Assembly (NCBI GenBank): GCA_016859345.1
Contig: CM029124.1
Span: forward strand, 20,207,480-20,271,479
Source of the DNA: Istiophorus platypterus
Lineage: Eukaryota; Chordata; Actinopteri; Istiophoriformes; Istiophoridae
Reading direction: 5' to 3'
Length of the DNA stretch: 64,000 bases
Of this stretch, positions 11,661 through 23,020 are shown piece by piece; positions within the stretch are counted from its first letter, which is position 1, and every line of letters starts with the position of its first letter. The position numbers were made by a program, and so were the translations under genes. The notes beneath the pieces are model-generated. The model searched no databases and was not told the origin of the DNA. It was given only the letters and a program-made list of their open reading frames with translations.

Positions 11661-13275
11661 CAGAGCAAATAACATTGCTCTTCATTGAAAAAAAAGTATT
11701 TTCCTAAATGCCTAAAGCCGTAAACAATGGGTGATCACCTCTTGCATAGGACCTGAAACTTCTGTATTTCACTCCAGACCAAATGGCAAATGTTGTCTCT
11801 GTAAGCACAAAGGAACAGAATTTAATGAGAGGTTTTCAAAGGTAAGGCACTATTGGTGTCTAAGATCAAAAGGGTCAAAGCCAATCTGTGGACTTTAGAG
11901 AAAGTGTGATGCCATGACAAGCTCATTGAAGGTTCCTGCACGTGTCCATTCTTCCAGCTCTTCTGTTTCCACAGTGTAAATGAACTTACATGACTGAATT
12001 TCATTCAAAGGGGTCTGACTAAAACATTACTTGTTCTGAATATGATTGCTGATAGTCAACAAGTTACTTTTTTTCTTAGCATATGTAACATTCGTTTGCC
12101 TCATAATTTATTGTGAATTTGATGCCAAATACATTATTAATGCAACATAATTGCTGGACTGACTGTTTGTTCCAGTGTAGAGAGTGTTTGATTCCTGTGG
12201 GTTCCTCACCTAGCAGTTGTTTCACTTAGCTCAAAGAGTGGAAACGGGGACAGGAAGCTCCATCCAACTTGTCGTTTTAATTCTTTGGTTTTTGTACGGA
12301 AGAAACAAACCAGAGAGAACATATTAATTATTGAGTTTATATGGTGCTGGAAGGCAGATTTTGTTCCCTTCAGAGAGAGCTGGGTTTTGAGCAATTGCTA
12401 TGGTCTTGTTTCCTGGTTATTCAATGTGAACATTTCTTGACCTTCCACATACAATCGTAAAAAAATAGTTTTCACCATAATGTTGATCAGAACCATTATT
12501 CAATTGGCATCATGTTTCTTTCAAAATGTATTTGCTGTTGCAAATTAGCAGTATGTGATTGGAATTTGTAGCAGTTAAGCTGCCAAGAGGAAAGGATGAA
12601 TGGATATCTTCAAGTACAAATCTGGGCAGCCCCTTCTATGATGCTGGTATCTCCAGTATAACATATTATAAATAATAATATTATCTACCTACATACTGCT
12701 TGTCTGATGTGAAAACTATTGTTATGAATGTTGCTAACATTTACATACAAAACAACTATATACAGTGATGATTGCTTCCTTTTTATTAGTGTTTATTATA
12801 TTGAAAGCTTTTTTTAAAAAATCCTAAAAAAAATTCTATCAATTTCATACATAAGAATTGAAGGACTTTGAAGGCGCTAATAAAGAATGACCTGCCTACT
12901 CATACTACAGTCACCTTAAAGCTGGTGTCCATAATGTTTTTTAATCAATATACATATCCACCTGAGGGAATCATTTAAACACTGGCAATTTCATTGTTTG
13001 CCACTGTCAAATCTGTATCTGCTTGTCAGTTTGCACGTCTCCTCACTGATGATGCCAATGAAGTATTGAGCAGATTTCACACTATGTTTTTATTTTCACA
13101 TATTAAAATCAAAAGCAAGTCTCTCAGTATTTGCTGATTTTAAGTGAGATTTTCACACCACTCTCTAGTTGATTTCCCTGATCCAGGACAGAGGGAAAAA
13201 ACCTGAGGAAAGTTATATATTTAAGCTTAGGAAAAGGGCACTTCCTTCATGTAAAGGTGTCATGAGTAAATCCAG
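11661..13275. other. Intergenic, nothing recognised
   Basis: AT-rich sequence with short frames only; no splice-bounded exon, RNA gene or mobile-element landmark that I can recognise. Confidence 0.5.
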
Positions 13276-13326
13276 TTGGATGGATTTATGGATGGATGGA
13301 TGGATGGATGGATGGATGGATGGATG
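13276..13326. repeat. (GGAT)n tetranucleotide repeat
   Basis: About eleven GGAT units with one TTTAT interruption near the start. Confidence 0.95.
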
Positions 13327-16029
13327 ATAGAATGTCAGCAGCAGAGGGGATCACTGAGGCGTTGCTTGCATCCCTTCAGGTAGCTTGAACCCTGCTGACA
13401 GAACATGATGGATTGATGTGGTGCCTAGATTATCTTCTCTCACATTTAAATTGATTCCGAATAGCAATCAGGCTCTGCAACAATTTCCGTGGCAATTACA
13501 GTGGAAGAAGTAATCCCACCTACAGAAACTAAGACTCAATTTGAAACAATGAACAGTCAGAGCAACATGAGGTGAATTTCTAAGTAGGTTATAAGATGGA
13601 AAGAACTTGGAGTGAGTATTGTCAGTGTAATTTTATTAATACACAGGAACAAGGAAGGAAGGCAATAAACTGAGCAGGGGGTAAATTAAAGGCAACATGG
13701 CTGTGCTGTCCAGAGAACTAATTTATTTCCGTGGTCGTGACAAACACTGGCTGCCATTCTTTTTTACCACTCCATGATCACTGCTCTGATCACTATCACA
13801 TGCTGATCACTAGCATTTATCTTTAACATACAACTGCACTGCATGGACAAACAATCTCCTGCACAAACAGCTATTCAAAGAATAGACAAAAGATAAAGAA
13901 TATATATTATCCCTTTAAAGATGACTGAGCACTGAGCTGTACGCACTCCAGCCCTGGACTCGCAGCATGATGCACACACCTGCTGTTAGAGAGGGCCATT
14001 ATCATAGCAAATCATACCAAGGCGTTAATACTCTACACTAATTAAGCCTAATTAAGGAACCGTATGAGAATTATTGGGATTGAATCTTATGTTTTTATAT
14101 TTTATTTTATTAAGCAAAAAACACTACTACGATGTCTTTTCATGTGTATTTTCTTTGGATGTCTGCATAGGAGGCGTCGTCCAAATCATGCACTTCTGAC
14201 AGAACGGATATGCTCCCACTGTAATCAACATAATTATCAACACAGACACATAACAGCTTACATTAAACTCCCACTATACTGTATGTGTGTACAAGTTACC
14301 CAAAGTGTATTTCTACAAATTTTCTACATATTCTCCTTTGTTTTACACGCATAACTACAGGGATTATGTGTTGTGCTCTTAACACTGCTAAACCACGGTG
14401 ACCTATAATTGTGCATGAACATGATCTCACAATCTGATTTTGAAAGAGCAAATTTCATCCATACAAAAGGCAATGATCTGAGCTTTACTTTACTTTCCAA
14501 TAAATCAGTTAAAATGACCCTCCTCTGCTCTCAAAAGTTTTAACCTCCCTTATGCAAAACATAAAAAAAATACTATACACTCCTCTTCAAACAATTTCAT
14601 CTAGTCACTAACAAGTGTGGACATGCAGAATATAATTCCATATTAAAACCTGGATTAGAATCTTATGAAGGTAAGACATTGATGTCTTGTGAGTAAATTA
14701 TTTAGTTTTTTTCAGATTTAAATTGTATTTCAATATTTTTGTAATACTTTCTTGTCCTTGATGCTGTGTCTATAACATTTTGCTGTGGGAGAAACCTAAT
14801 TTCCTCACAGTAATCAATCATTAAAATACTGTAGCTAAGCCGAGGTGTGTTTTAATGATGTGCTGATGTTTTTGAGGGAGTATAAAACTCTTCTGGCTCC
14901 TATATAATTATTAAAAATCAGTCACCTCTGTGTGGCCATGGCCTCTTCTGTCTGACTGCTAGTTGCAAGAAATTGGCTGTCACCTGGCTGAAACATCAGA
15001 CAGCCAGCAGCAGGCTTCAAAGCTGTAATCACATGGATGACAGAGCCCCCATCTGTAATAATCACTGAGTGGTGGGGAAATAAATAGTGGACAGAGGGGA
15101 ATCAGGATCAGGAGAGTCTCTCACAAAGAAATGCCTCTGATTTAAAAATTGATTTTTATCTGTAGGATTTCATGAATGAGTCCTTGCTTCGAGATATCAC
15201 ATATTACACAAGTGTGATTATGTGAATGAGATTGGAAGATGTGGATTTCAGTCACAGTGGAATATTCTGCTGACAACAACACACACAATCCCTTGATGCA
15301 AACATCAAAGCAGCATCAAAACCTCCCCCTCTGGGCTCTTACTCGTCACAGATGTGCAGAAGATGAGACCCAATTCCCCATCAGCAAACTGATTCCTAAT
15401 GAGGTTAGAAGACTTCAAACAAGGCACTGACTCAGCCCTGCTCCAACAAAGACGATGGGTGATGCATTAAAGATGAGATGAGATGAGCAAGATCGACTTT
15501 TACCTGCCTCCATCTTCCACTTGGCACCTCCAAACACATTCAGAGCCCTGCAGTCAACCCTTTCACCCAGCTCTTTGTTTCATTGATAAGATTCCTGAGA
15601 GCAGATGACTCAAATGCCCTCAGCCACCTCTGTTCCTCTGTTGTCCAGCTTTACATAACTTGGAACGGGGTACACTAGGACAAACATGACCAACATCAGA
15701 CAGATGCAGGCTGTTGCTAAATTGATTTCTTTTTACCTCACTGCTCGTTACATGCTGTTCAACTTTACCCATAAAACTAGAGTTGTATTTTCCTCCTTTT
15801 TAACTAACATTCACTGCTGTTCTAATCACCTGGTGCAGCTGGATTCCTCAAATGTGATAATCAGTCCAAGCAACAAAGGAAATTAACTGAACAGAAATTC
15901 AATTTCCATACTTAGTGCCTGTCAGGTGAGGTCTATTATCTATTTATTTGTTTACTTATTTATTTATTTTTTTATTTATTTTATTTTTGTTTGCTAACTC
16001 AAGCACCTGCTGCATCGTAGTCTACAATG
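13327..16029. other. Intergenic, possible conserved-type blocks, no gene
   Basis: No gene. Stretches near 13.9-14.06 kb (CACTAATTAAGCCTAATTAA) and 14.87-15.1 kb are complex and non-repetitive with paired ATTA words, as in many vertebrate enhancers, but conservation cannot be judged from one sequence. A TTTA-rich low-complexity run occupies about 15941-15990. Confidence 0.4.
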
Positions 16030-16255
16030 GCAGATATACACCAGTCAGCCACATTAAAACAGTTAACCGGTTATTATGTGGGGGATTGGTGTATTTATCA
16101 ATTAGTCGAGCCATGAAGCAACTGAAAATAACTAATGTTTAAAATCACATTACTGATGCCTCAGAATAAATACTTTCAAAACAGGCCACAAATATAAACG
16201 AATCAGCCACACGTTTAAAGCCAGTTACTGTTTTTAATGTTGTGGCCGAACAAGC
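16030..16255. mobile_element. Possible mariner-type non-autonomous element (MITE)
   Basis: The left end reads ATATACACCAGTCAGCCACA and the right end ATGTTGTGGCCGAACAAG, resembling the start and, inverted, the end of a fish mariner-like element (CACCGATCAGCCATAACATT type). A third similar word, AATCAGCCACACGTTTAAAG, lies inside. No transposase frame. Ends are degenerate and no target duplication could be confirmed. Confidence 0.35.
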
Positions 16256-18781
16256 CAGCAATGTGCTGAGAGAGTTTGCTAAGACATGATAATAACTGGA
16301 AAATAGGTCTTAAATTTTCAGTTGAAATTTTTATTCGACTCAAAGGACTTGCTTTTTTGTGGAAAGGCTTAACCCATTTACAGAGTCATGTCTGGCAGCA
16401 GCTCTAACTAACACCGGTTTTCTCATTCAATGAAATTCTTAGAGCACATTTTTAAAAGAACACAATCAACACACAGTTGACATCAAATATTAAAGTTGAG
16501 ATTTTATCAAATGACACAGTTTGGAATTGATCTTTTCATATACAGTTATTGACTGACCCTTTTGTTTTTGTTTCAGATATTTCTTCTATCTTAATTTCAT
16601 TTTAATTTATAGCTTCCGGCTGTGATTCATTCCCATTTGATTCATTCATTCATTCATGCAAATTTTATCTAACCAATTTTTTATTTATTTTTCCTCAAAC
16701 AGAATTGAGTCTCTGCTGCTTTTACCTCAAAAACCCCATTTCTCTACATGTCAGACTTCTGCTGATGCTCCCTGAGGAAACTGTGATAGATTCACTGTGG
16801 GACTCTACACTTTCCCTCGTGCTGTGTGGCACACTGATCTACTTCCACAGTGCATCATCAAAACCAGCTTGCAATTACTATAGAGCTGTAGGCATCTGGG
16901 TCATTCCACTTGCATATTAAGAGCAGGCTTCCTTGAAAGAGCTAAAATAAACACTTTGGAATCATTTTTCTATGTCTGTCCCTCACATCTTCCTGTCTTT
17001 ACATAAAATAAAGCACAATGCTGAATAATTCCGCAGCAGCTAGTTATGGATTTGGAGATGGAGTTTAATTTTCTCAGGCTGACACTTGGACAGAGTGACA
17101 AAGAGATCATGTTAAAGAAACTCAAGATTCTTACCTATTATATACATTTTTATAAAGACTTGGCCCCATTGGTATGTCAGCAATCTGACAGTACTTGTCT
17201 TGTGAAACAATCAAAGTGATGGCTCACACAGCTCACAAATACAGCACACACACACTCTAATACCCCTTTTACAAAATTAGCAATATATGTGGGTTTAGGA
17301 TGAAGTAAACAGTAGAAAGCAGCATGGATGCCAGTGACTATGTTACGGCTGTTGCTTGCTCTCACCTTGATGTTTTGTCAGTGATGCATCTTGCAGTGCT
17401 GCATACAAAGAACAAATTTGCTGTTGCAAATTATTCCCCTGGACTGTAACAAACAATAAATACTACTGGCTGTTGGTGCCCAACTTTGTCAGGCATCAAA
17501 GCAGGAGGTGAAAATATGTGTTACCGCCCAGATGACATGTTTCCATCACTGCCAATCGGAGCTGGAGCCAATAAATATCCATGACTACTGCAGAGTAGTG
17601 TTGTTACAATACCAAAATATCTTGATACCAATACTGAAATAATACCACTAGCCTATTGTCATCAATTGTCATTTTTAAATCTAATTTGACTAAATAGTAA
17701 ACTAGAAAATACAATTAGTAGAGAACATACCTCTGCCAAGGTTGTGTATTGAATCATTTATATTTGTTGTACCTTAGTGCACTACCGTAGTGTTCAGGCT
17801 AATAATTCTGGGTTTGAGCTTCATCACCACAAAGTGCTATACTTACAGTTATGTCATTTATATTTATTATTTTCATAATCAGTAAAACTGCAGTTTATGT
17901 GTTGTAAAGTGTTTCCTTGTTTGATTCCATCTTTTGTGTTTTTGATAGTGAATTACTTCATTTACAACTAATAATTGTGTTATTGTAAACAATCAGATCA
18001 AGGTCATAGTGTTTTTACATGGAATGCAATATTTGTAACCAGATATCACTAATTAAACAGCATTTGATAAGATTTAATACACGCTCTTGGCAGAGGTCTC
18101 AGCGCTGCTTAGCATATTTTCATGTGACACAAATGATGAAGGATAAAACATATATGCTAAGATTATCCTTACCTGTACTGACCGAGTAGAAATTGATCCT
18201 TTATAACTGGGGGTTTTGATCTGTGTACTTGTGAATGCCCTTTTTGTAGCAGCTTGCAAGTCATGCTAAAGTTAAAATTACCAGTGTGTTTGCCTATAGA
18301 GATGCTTACCACACTGGTAAGTAAGCAAGAAAGATAAAGCCAAATTAAACAGTTATTATTGACCCTTTATTGCCTCATCAAGCTCCAACTCACAAAATAA
18401 ATCACACTCGTTTGATTTGTTATTGAGGGCATAGGCATTATGTAATTACAATATCTCTTACATTCGCTCTTTGTAGCTCTTTGAGTTCTTCAAACAGGTC
18501 GACATGTCTGTCGGCGAGATGCTTTGCCAAGCGTTGGCTCCTTTGCACTGCCTGGGTTTAAAACACCTTTTACAGACAGGCTGTGTGGTGTCTGTGGGCT
18601 TGCCCCGACTGTTGGTTAGGTAAGTGAAATAATGCCTTTGTGCATCTGCTTTTTCAACAAGCTGTGGACAGTTCGCAAGAGCATTTGTATTTGCAGCCAT
18701 GCCTCTTGTTATGTCCCTTTCATGATGAGTGAAAGCACAGGGAGTGCAGACAGTGGAAGCAGGGCACAGCAAACACACATG

Positions 18782-18787
<6 letters not shown>
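16256..18787. other. Intergenic, nothing recognised
   Basis: AT-rich DNA with only short frames lacking splice support or known motifs. No repeat landmark beyond low-complexity ATTT runs near 16.6-16.7 kb. Confidence 0.5.

Positions 18788-18833
<46 letters not shown>
18788..18833. repeat. (CA)n microsatellite
   Basis: Uninterrupted CA run of about 22 units. Confidence 0.95.
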
Positions 18834-18834
<1 letters not shown>

Positions 18835-19527
18835 TGCCCTACTGTTGTACATCACAACTCAGGACATAAAGTTAATGGCAGGGTATTGCAATACCTTTCT
18901 AGTATCAGTATACCGTGCAACACGGTTTCACAGTCAATGGGAATGAATACAACCTGTGCCTTTTCCCTCTGAATACAAAAGCCAAAGACGGTCGTGGCTG
19001 TTAGTGGGGGTTTTTTTCCAGTGTGAAAGGGCTATGGATCAAGGTTACCGCGGCAGGAATAGGTATTCATGTTTTCCAGTGAGGAATAATAAGTCAAGTA
19101 ATACATTTCACTGAGTTTTGAAGCCTTTATTAACACAGATGGCACAGACTCAATATTCCTGGAGGATATGATAACAGACAAATGCATTCATGTAGCAAAG
19201 TTGGCGTGACTGGCATCAATCCCCAACAAGATGTAGTCATTCATCCTCACAGCAGCGTCCAATTAATTTGTTTCTTTGAAGTTTGATTACAAGGGAGCTG
19301 TGCAGGAAAAAGGTAACTGATTGCCAACATGCCTTTTTCAATCTGATGCAAGCAGCTGAAAAAATGATGAGAGGAATTCTTTTCATTGTGAAACCTTGCT
19401 CTGGTTTTAAGTTTTGAAAGGAAGCCATTGCACCTGGTCAAAACATAGTTCTAGCATGCTCCTTTTAAAACCACAGCTACTATTTTTATACTTCAGGAAT
19501 AAACAAAAAACAAGATAGACATGTTAT

Positions 19528-19615
19528 TTATTGAGCTTTAGAGGGAGAGGCAGTGGTAGGTGTATTTTTGAGATTCGGAGGGAGCTTGGCTTGCTGTCAC
19601 CCCCTACTTCAGTCT
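19528..19615 (-). repeat. Dispersed repeat family A, copy 3 (reverse arm)
   Basis: Minus-strand reading shows TTAAGACTGAAGTAGGGGGT, the AGCCAAGCT block, and a CTCTAAAGCTCAATAA end. It lies head-to-head with the next copy, so the two form an imperfect inverted repeat. Confidence 0.6.
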
Positions 19616-20010
19616 TAAGAGTGAAAACAAGAAAAAGATCTAGCCTGGCTCTGACCAAAGGTAAACATCCACCAACTACCCCCCTGAAGCTCACTAAGTA
19701 AATAGTTATATGTGATTTTTTATCTCTCTGCCACACGTTTTTTTCACTGATCTCTTTGTTGTTTGTTGGTTTTGTTGTCAGCAGGATTATGCAAAAGGTA
19801 AAGAACTGATTTGCGACGAACCTGGTGGAGGGATGGGGCAGAGGCCAGGTAAGAACCCAGATCTGTCTCATTTAATTTTTTCCTCTGAAGTCTGGTGTAC
19901 GGCCTTGATCGATGAATAAGGGGGTTATATGCTAGGCTAGTTCTTGGCTGGGTGCAATGAATTTCTACATCAAAGCCAACTGACGGCAGCTCTCGCTTTT
20001 GACAAATGGG
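19616..20010 (+). repeat. Dispersed repeat family A, copy 4 (forward arm plus 3' part)
   Basis: Landmarks: TCTAGCCTGGCTCTGACCAA, AGGTAAACATCCACCAACTA, GAAGCTCACTAAGTAAATAG, then, after a short divergent stretch, GGGGGTTATATGCTAGGCTA and TTCTTGGCTGGGTGCAATGA. This is the most complete 3' half of family A in the window. Confidence 0.6.
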
Positions 20011-20494
20011 AGTGTGGTATTCTAATCTTTTTGTCTCTCTCACAGCAAGAGAGTGAATAAGGATATTTGTCAAAATATCAAATTATACCTTTAAATAATC
20101 TCACAAACACACACAACCTTAGATTTCAGTCTGTACTTTGTGCAAGCCACTGCAGGGGAATGTGATCAACAGCACTGATAGTTCATTATCCTGAACGTAA
20201 GACTTTGCATCGACAGTGTTTCTTTACCTACAGTACATGGCTATCTGACCGTTTGTTGTTTAACTGTCTTATCTGTTTAACTGTGAGGTTTTGTCCCTCC
20301 GGGGACCTGTCTGGGTCACATACAGATAAGGAATGTGCCAGTGTGTTGTCACCACTGCTGGAAGTAATTCGTTATACTCAACACTGGTGTGTAGATTAAA
20401 AAACAGTCTTGCATCTCCTTAAATTTGCATCTCAAATGGTTGAACCTGATATTTGTGTAAAATATGAGTAGTGTTTAGGATGCTAAAAAATGTC

Positions 20495-20571
20495 CATTTA
20501 GGAATTACAGCCATTTTTAAGCAGCCCCTCATTTTCAGATGCCGATGACTAATGGCTGTAATTCCTAAATG
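20495..20571. repeat. Perfect 21-bp inverted repeat (hairpin), 35-nt loop
   Basis: Left arm 20495-20515 (CATTTAGGAATTACAGCCAT plus T) is the exact reverse complement of 20551-20571 (A plus ATGGCTGTAATTCCTAAATG). Flanks do not pair. It could be the remains of a small MITE or a structured RNA. Confidence 0.85.
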
Positions 20572-22592
20572 ATGAATGTGATATTTTTGTTAACCCCCTT
20601 GAATTAAAACTGAAAATCTACTCTTCAAACACATCTTGATAGTTTATTTCAAATCCATCATGTTGGTGTACAGAAGCTAAATCAGTAAACCCAGCTGGAT
20701 GTTGACAGAGGAGTCCTTTGACCCTTTGCTCGTAGGTATTTTACGTCTTTAAATCTAACAAGCTGGTTGGTTGGTTGGTTAATTGCTTGAAAAATCTACA
20801 AAAGTTGCATTCAGTAATAAGTTACAACAGTTAAAGTATCAAAATTAATTTTTCCAATTCAAGCCTCTGCCTGACCTCCGTTCACCTAAAACCTTGCCAG
20901 GATATAGCTGCAGATCTGTTCTCCCCTGAGGAGATTAGCTGGACGGTGATGGTGACTCAGAGAGCATCAGGTTTCCTCTAAACTGTCACCATCCTCTGAC
21001 TATGTTATCCGGTTTCACCCCCCCTTGTCTATAGGTTTTCAGGGGTCTGCTGAATAAGGATGGAAGTCTGAAGCCTGAGTTCTTTTCATCGTCTATCATC
21101 AGCTTCACCACAGGGGCAAAACTGTCCTATCAAATGGCAGACTGGTACCTATTCTAGCTGTTGGAGGGGACTTTAATGTCTTGGGCCAACAGCAACGCAA
21201 CCTCCCCATTCTGTAGTTCATTTCTGCTGTAGGGATACGTTAAAAGTTTGCTGTGTTAGTATCGTTCTTTATCTGCATCAAAGTTAACAAGGAAAAGCAT
21301 CGAGCATCCAAAGTTTATTGTCTTTTATAAAGCAATTGTATCACTAAACATCACGAAACAGCCCAGAGTGTGAAGATAATCAACCTTAGGTACAACACAT
21401 CTAATGTTCTATATTCTAATCTGAAAAAATAGTGTGGACTTGCACCAAAAGTTAAAATTATTTTTAATACAAATAATGCGAGATTCTATGAGCAGTGTCT
21501 GTGTCCTGTTCCACTGGGTATGTGACATTTACCTGACTTTTAAAGCTGCAGAGCTCCACTTTCGTTTTCACTATTATTTCCAATCATCTGCCTCATGGAA
21601 CCTTGGATTCCTAGTTAAAAAGAAAGAACAGAGTTACTATGTTGTCTGTCACTGATGTACTCCAATCCTGGATTTGAAGTCCCAGTACTTTCCTGTTTCT
21701 CATCTCTTCTCCTGACCTTTTGTTTCATGATTCCTTAGTGCTACATTCACAATATGCTATATAATAGTGACAACTAGATCTACTAATACTACTAAAAACT
21801 TTAACATATGCAGTGAAATACTATCCAATAATGCCTGCTAGAAAAAAATATGTCTCTAATTGTGCCTCCCACTACAGCAGTTTAGACAAACTCGGTTCTG
21901 CATTTAGAGTCAAACTTATTAATAGTACTTTTTAGCTGAATAAAATGTAACAGATATTTGTTTTTCTGGCTTTTAGATTGGGTAAAATGTTCAAACTATA
22001 AGAGCACAAGATTTCAAGTATTAGCCCCTTTTTTACTATTATTTTGCCCTTTCATTCTGTTTTTATTATTACTGCTTAATACATATTTGTTATTGGATCA
22101 TTAATGGGGTCTGATGTATGATTCCTTTTTTTTTTAGTATATCAAGCCTCCCACACCGCTTGGACAACGGTGGTTTACCAACCAACCTTTTTCAGTAACA
22201 AGTGGTGTTAAGGATTACAATTTGAAATTCAGGAATTACATTATAGTTACCACTCCCACTAATGCTCCTTTACCCCAGCAATTCAGGGGTCAGAATGTTT
22301 TCTGTCTTACTTGGAGTAAGAGGAGAAATGTGACCCCTGGTCACATGAAGTGCACTCTCGGTAGCACGTAAATGACAATTTTCTCTCATTTTACCAGAGC
22401 TGAAGGACAATGACCTTTAATAGTTTTGCCCTCATCAAAGGAAAGAATTTTTCTCTGTAAGATTTGGATGTACTATACATGCCCTTCATCTTTATCTCTG
22501 AGAACAAAGAGTATTCATTAGAGTTGAGAAGAACAGAACAAAGTACCTGACCCCCTGAGGAAGATTAAACCTAACGTGCCATTAGTGAGAAT

Positions 22593-22794
22593 GTGTCAGT
22601 CAGGGAAAAGTGTGCGTATCTCCTTGGAGAGAAGTGTGGTGTCTCCTCAGCATTGTCACACAGCCAACAGCAGAGGCCAAAGCTGGAGCAGGAGGCAGAA
22701 CGAAGAGGGAGGTTGCTGAGAAAGAGGAAGAAGGGCAGCAGCAAGAAGTACGATATGTGGAAGCAAGTTTCATTCAGTCACAAGGTACAAACCC
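22593..22794 (+). other. Basic open reading stretch of unknown status
   Basis: A plus-strand frame reads a Gln/Glu-rich then strongly basic peptide (LEQEAERRGRLLRKRKKGSS, then KKYDMWKQVSFSHK) and meets a GT (GTACAAAC) after CACAAG, which could be a weak donor. No partner exon and no family I recognise. The purine-rich run could produce this by chance. Confidence 0.2.
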
Positions 22795-22939
22795 CTGCTG
22801 ACATTAACACAAGACAGTGATTCGTTTATCAGGCTAGGTTGGTTAACTTTCCAGCTATAGCTGCTGGATCTGAAATGATTTCAAAAGATTTTATGCAGGC
22901 AAGATGTAAAAGACTTCCACAATTTACATTGCAAAGAGC

Positions 22940-23020
22940 TAAAAGGAATAATTCGATATTTTGGAAAATACCGACTGGAAGACTGGAAGCAGAGGAAAAC
23001 AACTAGCCTGACTATCTGAA
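22940..23020 (+). repeat. Dispersed repeat family A, copy 5 (short, internally deleted)
   Basis: AAAGGAATAATTCGATATTT, TTGGAAAATACC, then directly GACTGGAAGCAGAGGAAAAC and AACTAGCCTGACT. The middle section found in the other copies is missing. Confidence 0.6.

Larger units (their letters stand above)
20011..22939. other. Intergenic; hairpin and exon-like island, no firm gene
   Basis: Holds the perfect hairpin at 20495-20571, a (GGTT)n run at 20764-20780 and the basic open stretch at 22593-22794. No other structure recognised. Confidence 0.5.
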
